DNA of 64,000 nucleotides from Hepsetus odoe (lineage: Eukaryota > Chordata > Actinopteri > Characiformes > Hepsetidae), in assembly GCA_017165825.1 (NCBI GenBank), contig CM029366.1, positions 29,647,009 through 29,711,008 of the forward strand. The letters are read 5' to 3'. Shown here piece after piece: positions 34,710 to 46,379 of this stretch. A program made the translations under genes and the position numbers. The number at the start of each line of letters is the position of its first letter. Positions within the stretch are counted from its first letter, which is position 1. Below the pieces are notes generated by a model. It searched no databases. It saw only the letters and a program-made list of their open reading frames with translations, and had not been told where the DNA came from.

Positions 34710-36410
34710 CTCAGCACACAAAGAGTGTCCACAGGCCAGAGTGCATGAGAGGGCATGAGATTCACAGGGGCCAGCTCTGATTATTAGGACCAAAAAAATC
34801 AAACCTGTCAATAACATTGAAAAAACACACCCCTAAAATACCTGTAATCTCTTCCTCTTTAACAGAGAGAAACCAGCTGCTTATTCACAACCAGCACAGA
34901 CTCCATGACCAGAAAGGTCACTGGTTTGAGTCCTAGACCCCTAGATTACTCTGGTGAACACTTCTTAAAGGCACCATCCCCTGCTCTCTCTTGTGGTTTA
35001 CTGGGGTCTCTTGTCAGCGACAGACTTCTTCAGGTTTCTCCTTGATTCACTGAGTCATCAGGCAGTGAACTCAACACTTCCATCAGCAGCACACCAGATT
35101 TAGCCTAATGGAGCACTGATTCACCAAGCTAGGAATAACAGGAACCTCTAATTATACTGGGATTGTCCCAGAGGACAATTAAACAAATAAGAGAACAAAT
35201 CATTACGCACTTTATGGATTTGTATTTTGTATTTTTTCTGTTCATTTACATTAGTGTTCTTAAGTAAAGAAAAACCTTTAAAATCATGTAGCCTAAAACC
35301 TTTGCGCAGTGCTGTATTTTTTTTAATACATTTTTGCACTTTTTCCACAACACTTTGACCCCCTTCAGTAAACAATGTCTTCGTGAACAACTTTCTTTTA
35401 ACAGGCCTTTAGCAGGAGACCGAGGAGGCGACTATCCTGACTTCTGCAGATTCAAGCCAAGCAGACTGAACAGCCATACTGCTGAAGAAGCAAACATGTT
35501 TATGTTCACAAATATGTACGTTTTGCAAAGATATATAAAGTTAGTCTAAGCTTATTTGAAATTATTTTTGGTCAGTTTGTTCTCCAGACAGTTTTCTGAG
35601 GATCAGTCAAATGGACACAATGCTCTTCCCATTCAGTGAGACTCTATGAAAATGCTTTTGCCACTAATTTGCTAAAGTTAAAGATAAAGTTTTACCTGTT
35701 TGACCTCCTCAATAAAATATTTTCTATAAAATAAAACCCCCAGTGTGTTTCCATTCAAATCTCAGACTTTCATTAATTTGTCAAATTCTTTGGCAATTTA
35801 ACCTGACATATCTGGTTATAGCTACTGATTTTAATGCTGCTTGAAATATCTAAGAGAACATATGTCATAAAATGTCATTTTACAAGAGCAGATTAACACC
35901 ATCACAGAAATGTACAGTGCAGGGTTTTCTACAGACAATTCAATGATACCCTCAAAAGCACAACATGATCAGTGCGGTCCAGTTTTGTACCTCAAAAAAT
36001 TTGTTAGCCAGGGGACAGTGCGCAGATTACTAAATTAAAATGTAATTCAATGACCTAATGTTTTAAAGTAGAACAAGTAAGCAGTCTGGAGGCAGGCGTG
36101 GGTGTATGGAGTCAGCGAAACTGAATAAACGTTACTGCAATGAAATATGGTGGAATTATCAACACTTACTAGAGGTTCTCAGGAGGGACCACCCTGTGGA
36201 ACCTGAACAGATGCTGTTACAGCTGTGTGTTGCGAGGTGGCAGTGTTCACATGCAGTTCCCGCTGAAGTAACATCGCCTCAGATTTGTATGGACACACCT
36301 TTTCACAAGAAGTGCAGTAAAAAGTAAAAAAGTAAAAGTAAAGGAAATAAAGAGTAACCTTCACTCACACACACACACAATATTAATACATTTATGAAAA
36401 TGTTTTACAT
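34710..36410. other. Intergenic stretch, no recognised gene
   Basis: No exon, domain or known repeat was recognised. LAD1, the human gene between TNNI1 and TNNT2, is not recognisable here. Confidence 0.35.
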
Positions 36411-36413
36411 TAA

Positions 36414-36414
<1 letters not shown>

Positions 36415-36461
<47 letters not shown>
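36415..36461. repeat. (TA)n microsatellite
   Basis: About 22 TA units followed by a T-run. Confidence 0.95.
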
Positions 36462-36469
<8 letters not shown>

Positions 36470-38935
36470 TTAGAATTTTTTAATAATTATTATAAATTAA
36501 ATACATTTAAAAATAATTTCACAAATAAAAAAAGCAATCAACGAATCAGGTTAATCTCACTTACATTTTACTCATTAACTTTCCTATAAATGCCTTTCTT
36601 GTGTTGAATTTCATGCTGTTTAGACAAATATAATCTAACAAACATCAGAACCTATACTGATGCGTGCTGGATGCTGGAGGTCGTCCCACTGAAGTGAATC
36701 CCTTCCTGCTTTCGTATGTCTGCTAAAGCTTTGAGATGGTACTTTAATTTGAGTCTTCCCTTTATTTAAGAAAGTGACAGTGCTTTTAATTGAGGATGGA
36801 TTTAAAGGTAATTAAAGGTGTTGTTCACAATTAAGGCTGGTGCCACAGTACTAACAGTAAAGATCTCATTGGCCTGGAACTTTTCCATCCAAAACCGTTG
36901 AAGCGTTGCAGGGTGGGAATTATACTGAAGAACTACATTTTTAATGCTGCATCTCTGAGGCTATAGCTTCGTCTCCATTTACACCTGATTTTCCTGCCGT
37001 TACAAGCGCAGACGTGAAGTGATTCTGATGAACGGCTCAGATTTCTCATTTCATATTTTTGTGTGTTTGCATGAATAAAATTCTAAGAAGATAATAACAG
37101 TTAGACCAAATTTATTAACTGATTACCTTTAAAAATGAATTATCAATAGTGCCCTCAGAAAAGAACACACCACGTCTTTTCTCATTTAATACAAAGCTTT
37201 TTATTCCACACTGTATTAAATGATCCCCATCAGCAGATCAGAGAACCTAAATATACACTTTGGTTAAAGTGAAGAATCTCAAAAGAAGTTTGCTTTGTAT
37301 TCCTTAAAATGGTCAGTGTCAAATAAATATTTGCTTCAATTTAAAAATGTAATCACTTTTTTAGTTGTAGATTTTTTTTTAAGTGCAAAAGAAAGAGAAA
37401 GAGAGAGATAATAAAATCTTCTATTTATTTAATATAATAGATTATATATTATATAATAATTATTTATTTGTAACCAGTAGGTTACATTAAATAATTGTGC
37501 CTTATAATATGCGGAAATGTGCTCAATGCACATTAAGGTAAATAATATGAAATAACATTATAAAATAACTGTTCAATACGGAACTAAAATAAATGTATAA
37601 GATAATATAAATGAGCTGAATATTTTCATACATTGATTAGAGAGTGTAACAAAGTTCCTAAAAAACAATATTTACATCATAGCCCACCAGGGTAAGACAG
37701 TAAAACTAGTGCCATGACAAAGAAAGAAAGAAAGAAAATAGAAAGAAATGATTAACTGAACACTGACAATTGAGTTTTTAATATTTTACAAAAATGATCT
37801 TCATAAAATCAGATCAGTTCTTGTTTTGCATTTCACTGCAGGAAGGGTGTGGTACGTTATAAACCAGAGCGATAGCAATGAAAGGCACAGCACTGCCACA
37901 GTTCCTACCCTGATTTTAAAGGATCGTGTTACTGCCAGAGACAGAGGGGTGCACTTATATAATGCTTTCAATACAACTCTATCTGCTCAGAATACATTAC
38001 GAAATATTGGCTTTGACTATGATTCTGCTTAATGGTTTCACAACAGCCTCATCAGGGGACAATGTGTCCTTGAGAATCTCTAAATCTGCTATTAAAGAAC
38101 AAAATGTGGTTTCAATGGTTCTATCTTTAAGTCCAGTTTTGTTGCTGTTAGTAGCGATGATAGTCTCTCCCTTGTAATAGACTGAAAAATGCACGTTTAT
38201 GCTGAAGAGATGACATTGCTACAAACCTACAAACCTGTTAACTGCAACTTCAAAATGACAAATTAGTTTTGCAGTTTTGTGCTGTTTAACAGATGATCTC
38301 ATTTAAATCTTTTAACTTTATAATAAAATCCAGTATCCAGACAGTCATTGCTTACATAGGTCCTCATTTACCCCATGGGTAAGGCTGGATAAGGCTGGAT
38401 GAGCAACTTAACTTTCACATCAGTGAAGTTATGATCCAGTGAAACTTGGCTCCCTGTGAAGAACAGACTTTGCCAAAACCTCTTAAGTAACTTTTTCGTA
38501 ATTCGCATACACAGTGCTTTTGTCAAGATAAAAGTAAATCTACCCCAAAAGGTTAAATCTGTTTTAACCCAGCCGAGGGACCAGAAGTGAAATGAAGTCA
38601 CTTGCAGTCTTTACTCAGTTCATGTCATTCAAGGTTTTCAAACTTTCTTTGGTCAGTATTAGGACTTTTGCTGGCATTAAACTTGTTTAGCTCCTTATTT
38701 CACTTCACTGTTTTAGTTGCATGTTTTGACTGCTTTCTCAATACGTTTAATTCCTTTTGATCTTTTATGGGTTTCATTTCAAAGGGCCGTTTCTTCTAGT
38801 CGTATCATTTTATTACCCTTTTGTGTATCACTTGGCTTTATTGTTTTGTTAAGGCTACTATTAACATGTTTTTTTTTTACCCCTAGTTTTGGATATATTA
38901 TTATTATTAGCAGTAGCAGTAGCAGTAGCAGTAGT
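36470..38935. other. AT-rich intergenic stretch, no recognised gene
   Basis: No exon or known repeat was recognised. Minor tandem patterns are a GAAA run at about 37722-37748 and a doubled AAGGCTGGAT phrase at about 38382-38400. Confidence 0.35.
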
Positions 38936-38944
38936 AGTAGTAGT

Positions 38945-39180
38945 GTATGGGGTGGCCTAGTGGTTAGGGAGTTGGCCTCAGAATCGGAAGACTGTGGGTT
39001 CAAACCCCTTACCAGTCAGGTTGCCCTGAGATACCCTTGAGCAGGCACTGCCCCCGTCCTGCTCCCCAGCATTTCATGGCTGCAAGGGTGTTTAACATGG
39101 GTTAAATGCAGAGTCAATTTAGTTTTGGTTCACTGTGTGCTGTGCTGACCTTGCAATGACAAGAATAGTCACTTTCACTG
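38945..39180 (+). repeat. tRNA-derived SINE, family A, at the left edge of the satellite block
   Basis: GGTGGCCTAGTGGTTAGGG head, GGGTTCAAACCCC B-box-like and CACTTTCACT tail. Its tail runs directly into AGT/ATT trinucleotide repeats. Confidence 0.85.
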
Positions 39181-39308
39181 CAGTAGTAGTATTGTTGTTG
39201 TTATTATTATTATTATTATTATTAGTAGTAGTATTAGTAGTAGTAGTAGTATTAATAATAATAGTAGTAGTATTAGTATTAGTAGTAGTAGTAGTAGTAT
39301 TGTTGTTA

Positions 39309-39343
<35 letters not shown>

Positions 39344-39445
39344 AGTAGTAGTGTTGTTGCCGTTATTATTATTATTATTAATGTTATTAGTAGTAGTAGT
39401 AGTATTAGTAGTAGTAGTATTAATAATAATAAAAGTAGTAGCAGT
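39181..39445. repeat. (AGT/ATT/GTT)n trinucleotide array
   Basis: A mosaic of AGT, ATT and GTT units runs for about 265 bases with almost perfect triplet phase. Apparent poly-Val, poly-Leu and poly-Asn frames over it are artefacts of the repeat. Confidence 0.95.
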
Positions 39446-39449
39446 AGTA

Positions 39450-39660
39450 CACATTTACATTTCTATGACATTTAGCAGGCAGCTTTATCCAGGAAAGACT
39501 TCGTGTCCTGTTACAGGACAGTCCCCTGGAGCAACTCAGGGTTAAGGGTCTTGCTCCAGGGACCCAGTGGTGGTAGTGCTAGAGGTGGGATTCAAACCGG
39601 GTACCTCTTGATCCAGAGGTCCATAGGCAAGTACCCTACCACTAGACCACCACCACCCCC
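39450..39660 (-). repeat. tRNA-derived SINE, family C, between two trinucleotide arrays
   Basis: The + strand reads from the tail (ACATTTAGCAGGCAGCTTTAT) to the reversed head (CCTACCACTAGACCACC at about 39637). Its complete length and the trinucleotide arrays on both sides suggest insertion into a pre-existing array. Confidence 0.8.
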
Positions 39661-41160
39661 CAGTATTTATTATTATTAATTGTAGTAGTAGTAATAGTAG
39701 CAGTAGTAGTAGTAGCAGCAGTAGTACTAGGTGGTGAGAGTGGTGGCGGTGGTGGTGGTGGTGGTGGTGGTACGCCGGTGGTGGTGGTGGTGGTGGTGGT
39801 GGTGGTGGCGGTGGTGTTGGTGGTGGTGGCGGCGGCCAGGCGGTGGTGGTGGTGGTGGTGGTGGTGGTGGCGGCCCAGGTGGTGCTGGTGGTGGTGGCGG
39901 TGGTGGTGGTGGTGGTGGTATTGGCGATTGGTGGTGGTGGTGGTGGTGGTGGTGGTGGTGGTGGTGGTGGTAGTGGTGGTGGCGGTAGTGGTGGTGGTAG
40001 CGGTGGTATTGGTAGTGGCGGCGGTGGTAGTGGTGGTAGCGGTGGTAGTAGTGTGTGGCGTGGTGGTGGTGGTGAGTGTTAGCCGGTGGCGGTGGTGGTG
40101 GTGGTGGTGGTGGTGGTGGTAGCGGCAGTGGTGGTGGTGGTGGTGGTGGTGGTGGTGGCGGTGGCGGTGGTGGTGGCGGTGGTGTTGGTGGTAGTGGCAG
40201 CCGGTCGCGTGGTGTTGGCAGTGGTGACGGTAGCGGCAGCGGCGGTGGCATTGGTGGTGGTAGCGATGACCAGTGGTGGTGATGGCAGCGGCGGCCGGTG
40301 GGATTAGTGGTAGTGGCAGTGGTAGTGGCGGTAGTAGTGGTAGTAGTAGTGGTAGTGGTGGTAGTAGTAGTAGTAGCAGCGTGTGCTAATAGTAGTAGCG
40401 GTATTAGTAACTGATGGTGGTTGGCGGCGGCGGTGGTGGTGGTGATGGTGGTGGCGGTGGTGGTGTTGGCTGGCGGCGGCGGCGGTGGTGTTGATGGTGG
40501 TGGCGGTGGTGGTGGTGGTGCGTATTGGTGGTGGTGGTGGTGGTGGTGGTGGTGGTGTTGGCGGTGGGGGTGGTGGTGGTAGTGGTGATGGTGGTAGTGG
40601 TGATGGTGGGGCTGTGGTGGTGGTGGTGGTGGTGGTGGTAGTGGCGTGGTATTGGCGGCGGTGATGGTGGTGGTGGTGGTGGTGGCGGCAGCGGTGGTGG
40701 TGGTGGTGGTAGTGGTAGCGGCGGTGGTAGTGATGGTGGTAGTGGCGGTGGTGGTGGTGGTGATGGCGGTGGTGGTGGTGGTGGTGGTGGTGGTGGTGGT
40801 GGTGGCGGCGGTGGTGGTGGTGGTGGTGGTGGTGAGTGTTGGCCCGGCGGTGGTGGTGGTGGTGGTGGTGGTGGTGGTGGCGGCGGCGGTGGTGTTGGTG
40901 GTGGTGGCGGTGGTGGTGGTGGTGTTAGCGGTGGTGGTGGCAGCGGTGGTGGTGGTAGTGGTAGTGGCAGCGGTGGTGGTGGTGGTAGTGGTAGTAGTGG
41001 TGGTATTAGTGGTGGTGGTATTGGCGGCGGTAGTGGTAGTAGTGTGTGTGGTTGCAATGTTGTTGTTGTTATCATCATCATTATTATTATTGGCACATTG
41101 CTGCTGCTGCTGCTGTTTGCTGCTGCTAATAGTAATAATAATCATCTATCATAATCATCA
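39661..41160. repeat. Long (GGT/GGC/AGT)n trinucleotide array, copy 1
   Basis: About 1.5 kb is built almost wholly from GGT, with GGC, AGT, ATT and GAT variants, in triplet phase. It opens with AGT units, has a GGT/GGC core and closes with GTT, ATC, ATT and CTG/TGC triplets at 41048-41160. All G is on the + strand. Long frames on both strands here (over 400 codons on the - strand, rich in Thr, Pro and His) come from the repeat and carry no sign of a gene. Confidence 0.97.
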
Positions 41161-41630
41161 TCATCGTCTTTTTTTATTAATTTCTATTTTTATTAATTAA
41201 TTATAATGAATGAAAATGGCCACAGATGCTGTTAATTTAGTATTGGAAATAAACTCACTGAGTTTATCGAAGAAACATGTATGATTTTACTGAAGTAATG
41301 TAGTGATACATACAGTAAACTTCCTAGAGGAACTTAAATAACATGTTTTTTTTACTAATTACTAATTAACTTGGTCTTTAAACATTAACATTCTGACACA
41401 GTTATGACACATTTCTTTGTTATTGCGCCCGCAATTAAAGGTGATAATTAACATTTACATTCTGAGCTGCAGTCTCTGGGTCAGACACTGCAGACTGAAT
41501 GTTTAGTATGTTAAAGGTATGATAGCCTGAAAATCGGTGTCTATTGATGACTTTATGTCTCTAAAAATGTTTTTCAAAAACTATAAATAATTTATTATAT
41601 ATGTTAAGAAGAACACATAAAGAAAGAAAT
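41161..41630. repeat. Duplicated single-copy flank, copy 1
   Basis: This AT-rich stretch recurs almost identically at 43356-43824 (same order: TAATTTCTATTTTTATTAAT, GAATGAAAATGGCC, GAGTTTATCGA, CTGCAGTCTCTGGGTCAGAC, AAAATCGGTGTCTA). Differences are scattered substitutions and one- to few-base indels. No gene is recognised. Confidence 0.95.
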
Positions 41631-41908
41631 GTGACAGTAGTATAGTTAAGAGACAGGGCCAGAAGTGACAGTAGTATAATTTAGAGTCAGGGTGGAAGAT
41701 GACAGTAGTATAGTTTAGAGTCAGGGTGGGAGCTGACAGTAGTATAGTTTAGAGTCAGGGTGGGAGGTGACAGTAGTATAGTTTAGAGTCAGGGTGGGAG
41801 GTGACAGTAGTATAGTTAAGAGTCAGGGTGGGAGGTGACAGTAGTATAGTTAAGAGTCAGGGAGGAGGTAACAGTGGTATATTTAAGAGTCAGAGGGTGG
41901 ATGTGATT
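41631..41908. repeat. 34-bp minisatellite, short array (about 8 units)
   Basis: Head-to-tail units with consensus GACAGTAGTATAGTTTAGAG plus TCAGGGTGGGAGGT. The array in the second copy of the compound unit is about five times longer. Confidence 0.95.
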
Positions 41909-42205
41909 GCCTAACAGACATTTATTGTTGTCTAGACTGACAAAAGAAACGACACTTACTGACAAATTAGGTGACAGCTTTACTGCCTGACAGCGTGTTT
42001 ATCTTTTTAAAGACACTCTGTCTATTTTACAGCTGAAGAAACTGGAATTTACAAAAGTGTGCACTGAGACATACAGGTAGCTACGCTACTCATTTTTAAA
42101 TCATCCATAAAGAAGAAATTCACAGTTTTTCATGGTAATGCCTTCTATTATGGTCCCTTGGACACATTTAAATGAGTAAATTCCATTTTTATTTTTGGCG
42201 AGGCT
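41909..42205. repeat. Duplicated flank on the other side of the minisatellite, copy 1
   Basis: TGATTGCCTAACAGACATTT to TCCATTTTTATTTTTGGC is repeated at about 45273-45565. The homology ends at about 42203 in copy 1, where the second trinucleotide array begins, which marks the junction of the tandem duplication. Confidence 0.93.
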
Positions 42206-43215
42206 GGGATGTGGCGCTGGATTGTAACATGGTGTGGTGGTGGTGATGGTGGCGGTGGTGGTGGTAGCGCGGTGGTAATGGTAGTGAGTGGTGCCGGTGG
42301 TGGTGGTGGTGGTGATGGTGGTGGCGATGGTGATGAGTGATGATGACGGCGGTGGTGGTGGTGGTGAGTGGTGAAGTAGCGGCGGCGGTGGTGCTGGTGA
42401 GTAGTGGCGGTGGTGGTGGTGGTAGTGGTAATCGCGGTGGTGGTGGTAGTGGTGGTGGTGTGGTAGTGGTGGTAGTGGTAGTGGCGGTGGCGGTAGCGGT
42501 GGTGATGGTGGTGATGGCAGCGGTAGTGGTGGTGGTATTGGCCGGTGGTGGTGGTGGTGGTGGCGGTGGTGGTGGTGGTGGTGACGGTGGTGGTGGTGGT
42601 GGCGGCGGCGTGGTTTGAGTGGTGGTGAAGCGGTGGTGGTGGCGGTGGTGGTGGCGGTGGTGGTGGTGGTATTGGCGGTGGTGGTGGTAGTGGTGGTGGT
42701 GATGGTGGCGGCGGCCGGTGGTGCTGATGGTAGTGGCAGTGTGGTGGTGGTAGTGTGAGTGGTGGCGGTGGCGGTAGTGGTAGTGGTGTTGTGGTAGTGG
42801 CGGCAGTGGTAGTGGCCGGTGGTATTGATGGTAGTGGCAGTAGTGGTGGTGGTGGCGGCCGGCGGTGGTGGTGGTGGTGGCGGTGGTGGTGGTGGAGGTG
42901 GTGCGGTGGTGGTGGTGGTGGTGGTGAGTGAGTGGTGTGGTGGCCAGTGGTGGTGGTGGTGGTGGTGGTGGTGGTGGTGGCGGCCGGTGGTGGTGGTGGT
43001 GGTGGTGGTGGTGGTGAGTGGTGGCCGTGGTGGTGGTGATGGTGGTGGTGGTGGTGGTGGTGGCGGTGGTGGTGTTGGTGGTGGTGGTGGTGGTGGTGGT
43101 GGTAGTGGTAGCGGCCCGGTGGTGGTGGTGGTGGTGGTAGTGGTGGTAGTAGTAGTAGCGTAGTATTAGCAGTAGTAGTAATGATAGTAGTAGTAGTAGT
43201 AGTAGTAGTAGCAGC

Positions 43216-43247
<32 letters not shown>

Positions 43248-43355
43248 CAATATTGTTGTTGTTATCATCATCGTTATTATTATTATTGCTTTATTGCTGC
43301 TGCTGCTGCTGTTGCTGCTGCTAATAGTAATAATAATCATCATCATAATCATCAT
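42206..43355. repeat. Long (GGT/GGC/AGT)n trinucleotide array, copy 2
   Basis: Same composition and triplet phase as copy 1, and the same closing order (AGT units, GTT, ATC, ATT, CTG) at 43140-43355. All G is on the + strand. Confidence 0.97.
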
Positions 43356-43824
43356 CATCGTCTTTTTTATTAATTTCTATTTTTTTATTAATTAATTATA
43401 ATGAATGAAAATGGCCCAGATGCTGTTAATTTAGTATTGAAATAAACTCACTGAGTTTATCGAAAAACATGTATAGATTTACTGGTAATGTAACTGATAC
43501 ATATGAAGTAAACTTCACAGAACTTAAATAACATGTTTTTTTTACTCATTACTAATTAACTTAGTCTTTAAACATTAACATTCTGACACAGTTATGACAC
43601 ATTTCTTTGTTATTGAGCCCGCAATTAAAGGTGATAATTAACATTTACATTCTGAGCTGCAGTCTCTGGGTCAGACACTGCAGACTGAATGTTTAGTATG
43701 TTAAAGGTATGATAGCCTGAAAATCGGTGTCTAGTGATGACTTTATGTCTCTAAAAATGTTTTTCAAAAACTATAAATAATTTATTAAATGTTAAAGAAA
43801 GAACACATAAAGAAAGAAATGTGA
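43356..43824. repeat. Duplicated single-copy flank, copy 2
   Basis: Near-identical to 41161-41630. It keeps the block CTGCAGTCTCTGGGTCAGAC and lies between array 2 and the expanded minisatellite. Confidence 0.95.
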
Positions 43825-45272
43825 CAGCAGTATAGTTTAGAGTCAGGGTGGGAGCTGACAGTAGTATAGTTTAGAGTCAGGGTGGGAGGTAACAGTAGTA
43901 TAGTTAAGAGTCAGGGTGGGAGGTGACAGTGGTATATTTAAGAGTCAGGGTGGGAGGTTACAGTAGTATAGTTAAGAGTCAGGGTGGGAGGTTACAGTAG
44001 TATAGTTTAGAGTCAGGGTGGGAGGTTACAGTAGTATAGTTTAGAGTCAGGGTGGGAGCTGACAGTAGTGGTTAGAGTCGGGGTGGGGCCTGACCAGTAG
44101 TATGATTAAGAGTCAGGGTGAGGAGCTGACAGTGAGTATAGTTAGAGTCAGGAGGTGGGAGCTGACAGTAGTATAGTTAGAGTCAGGGTGGGGTGACAGT
44201 GAGTATAGTTTAGAGTCAGGGTGGGGCTGACAGTAGTATGAATTGGAGTCAGGGAGGTGACAGTAGTATAGTTAAGAGTCAGGGTGGGAGATGACAGCAG
44301 TATAGTTAAGAGTCAGGGTGGGAGGTTACAGTAGTATAGTTAAGAGTCAGGGTGGGAGATGACAGCAGTAAAGTTAAGAGTCAGGGTGGGGTGCAGTAGT
44401 ATAGTTAAGAGTCAGGGTGGGGGGATTACAGTAGTATTGTTAGAGTCCAGGGTACAGGAGATGACAGCAGTATAGTTAGAGTCAGGGTGGGAGGAGTTAC
44501 AGTGGTATAGTTAAGAAGTCAGGGTGGGAGATGACAGCAGTATAGTTAAGAGTCAGGGAGGGAGGTGACAGTAGTATAGTTAAGAGTCAGGGTGGGAGGT
44601 TACAGTAGTATAGTTAGAGTCAGAATTGGGAGGGAGATGACAGCAGTATAGTTAAGAGTCAGGGAGGGAGGGGTTACAGTAGTATAGTTAAGAGTCAGGG
44701 TGGGAGGTTACAGTAGTATAGTTAAGAGTCAGGGGGGAGATGACAGTAGTATAGTTAAGAGTCAGGGTGGGAGGTTACAGTAGTATAGTTAAGAGTCAGG
44801 GTGGGAGATGACAGCAGTATAGTTAAGGAGTCCAGGAGGAGGTTACAGTAGTATAGTTAAGAGTCAGGGTGGAGATGACAGCAGTATGGTTAAGAGTCAG
44901 GAGGAGGTGACAGTAGTATAGTTAAGAAGTCAGAGATTGGGAGATGACAGCCAGTATAGTTAAAGTCGGGTGGGGTTACAGTGAGTAGTTAAGAAGTCAG
45001 GGTGGGAGTTGGCAGCAGTATAACAGAGTCAGGGAGGGGTGACAGTAGTATAGTTAAAGAGTCAGGAGGTGACAGTAGTATAGTTAAGGTCAGGGTGGAG
45101 ATGACAGCAGAATAGTTAAGAGTCAGGGTGGGAGGTTACAGTAGTATAGTTAAGAGTCAGGGTGGGAGATGACAGCAGTATAGTTAGGAGTCAGGGAGGG
45201 AGGTGACAGTAGTATAGTTAAGAGTCAGGGAGGGAGGTAACAGTGGTATATTTAAGAGTCAGGGTGGGAGGT
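43825..45272. repeat. 34-bp minisatellite, expanded array (about 42 units)
   Basis: The same 34-bp unit as at 41631-41908. From about 44260 on, units with GGTTACAGTAGTATAG tend to alternate with units with GATGACAGCAGTATAG, a higher-order dimer of about 68 bp. Between about 44060 and 45080 many units carry one- to three-base indels, some of which may be sequencing errors. Confidence 0.96.
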
Positions 45273-45566
45273 GATTGCCTAACAGACATTTATTGTTGTC
45301 TAGACTGACAAAGAAACTGACACTTACTGACAAGATTAGGTGACAGCACTGCCTGACAGAAGCGTGTTTATCTTTTTAAAGACACTCTGTCTATTTTACA
45401 GCTGAAGAAACTGGAATTTACAAAAGTGTGCACTGAGACATACAGGTAGCTACGCTACTCATTTATAAATCATCCATAAAGAAGAATTCCACTGTTTTTC
45501 ATGGTAATGCCTTCTATTATGGTCCCTTGGACATTTTAAATGGTAAATTCCATTTTTTATTTTGGC
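45273..45566. repeat. Duplicated flank on the other side of the minisatellite, copy 2
   Basis: Matches 41909-42205. After ATTTTGGC the homology stops and unique sequence begins. Confidence 0.93.
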
Positions 45567-46085
45567 TGAAAGAATATTAACACTGAAATATCTGATCAAG
45601 ATATTAAACTAATAAATATTAAACTCACACTAAATTTGAATTGTATTGTCTCATATTTACAGAGTCTTGGTATTCATCGCAGTCTGAAGCAAAATAATCA
45701 CACAATTTCACGGTTAGGTTACGGCAGAGGGAGCTCGGTTCTGACTGAGCACACCTGGGCTCATGGGGGCTCAGGTACGCTCCACTGGTGCTGCTGTTTA
45801 AGCCCAATGAGTCAGAACAGAGCGCGGCTCATTCACAGAGGCGAGGCCTTACAGTTAACATTGTTTTTTTAGCCCCTTGTGCTTTGTTTGGTAAATCATG
45901 AAGAATAGTAAAAGTAAAGTTCCTGATCCCTGATGACGTCCTATCCACACCACACAGGCGTTACACACAGTACCCAGTTAATAGCTAGAACCTCTTGGAA
46001 ATTTCAGTGTAGTTCAGATTAAGTGTTTGCAACCCATGTTACTCAGGAAATACCAAGAACTAAAGAAACTGTAACAGAAAGTCTT
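45567..46085. other. Unique stretch with a GC-richer island and an AP-1-like site
   Basis: No exon is supported. The part at about 45715-45850 is GC-richer than its surroundings and contains TGAGTCA at 45808-45814, a perfect AP-1 consensus. It is the only non-repetitive, non-AT-rich segment between tnni1 and tnnt2. A promoter is possible but there is no transcript evidence in the sequence. Confidence 0.25.
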
Positions 46086-46086
46086 A

Positions 46087-46117
<31 letters not shown>

Positions 46118-46375
46118 CTTCTTCTTCTTCTTCTTCTTTCAGCTGCTCCCGTTTAGGCGTCACCACAGCAGATCAACTGTCTTCATTTCTTCCTGTCCTC
46201 TGCATCTTCCTCCTTCAGACCAGCACCTGCATGTCCTCTCTCACCACATCCATAAACCTCCTCTTTGGTCTTCCTCTTCTCCTCTTTCCTGGCAGCTCCA
46301 TCTTCAACATCCTCCTCCCGATATAATCCTCGTCTCTCTTCTGGACATGTCCAAACCAAACCATCTATAACTTTG
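46086..46375 (-). mobile_element. 3' end of the RTE-like LINE
   Basis: Read on the - strand it contains the C-terminal pol and 3' end of the element at 22886-23934, including the GCGGTGGTGACGCC-type end and a (GAA)n tail. The tail is the (TTC)n microsatellite at 46087-46137 on the + strand. It is 5'-truncated. Confidence 0.85.
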
Positions 46376-46379
46376 TTTC

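Noticed and set aside
39727..41145. Very long open frames (up to 472 codons) on both strands over the GGT arrays
   Set aside because: They consist of runs of single residues (Thr, Pro, His, Val, Gly) that follow from a stop-free triplet repeat; no start context, splice sites or domain.
42189..43358. 389-codon - strand frame over the second GGT array
   Set aside because: Same repeat artefact as in the first array.
43825..45272. CRISPR-like regular array
   Set aside because: The 34-bp units are joined head to tail without unique spacers, and this is a vertebrate genome; it is a minisatellite.
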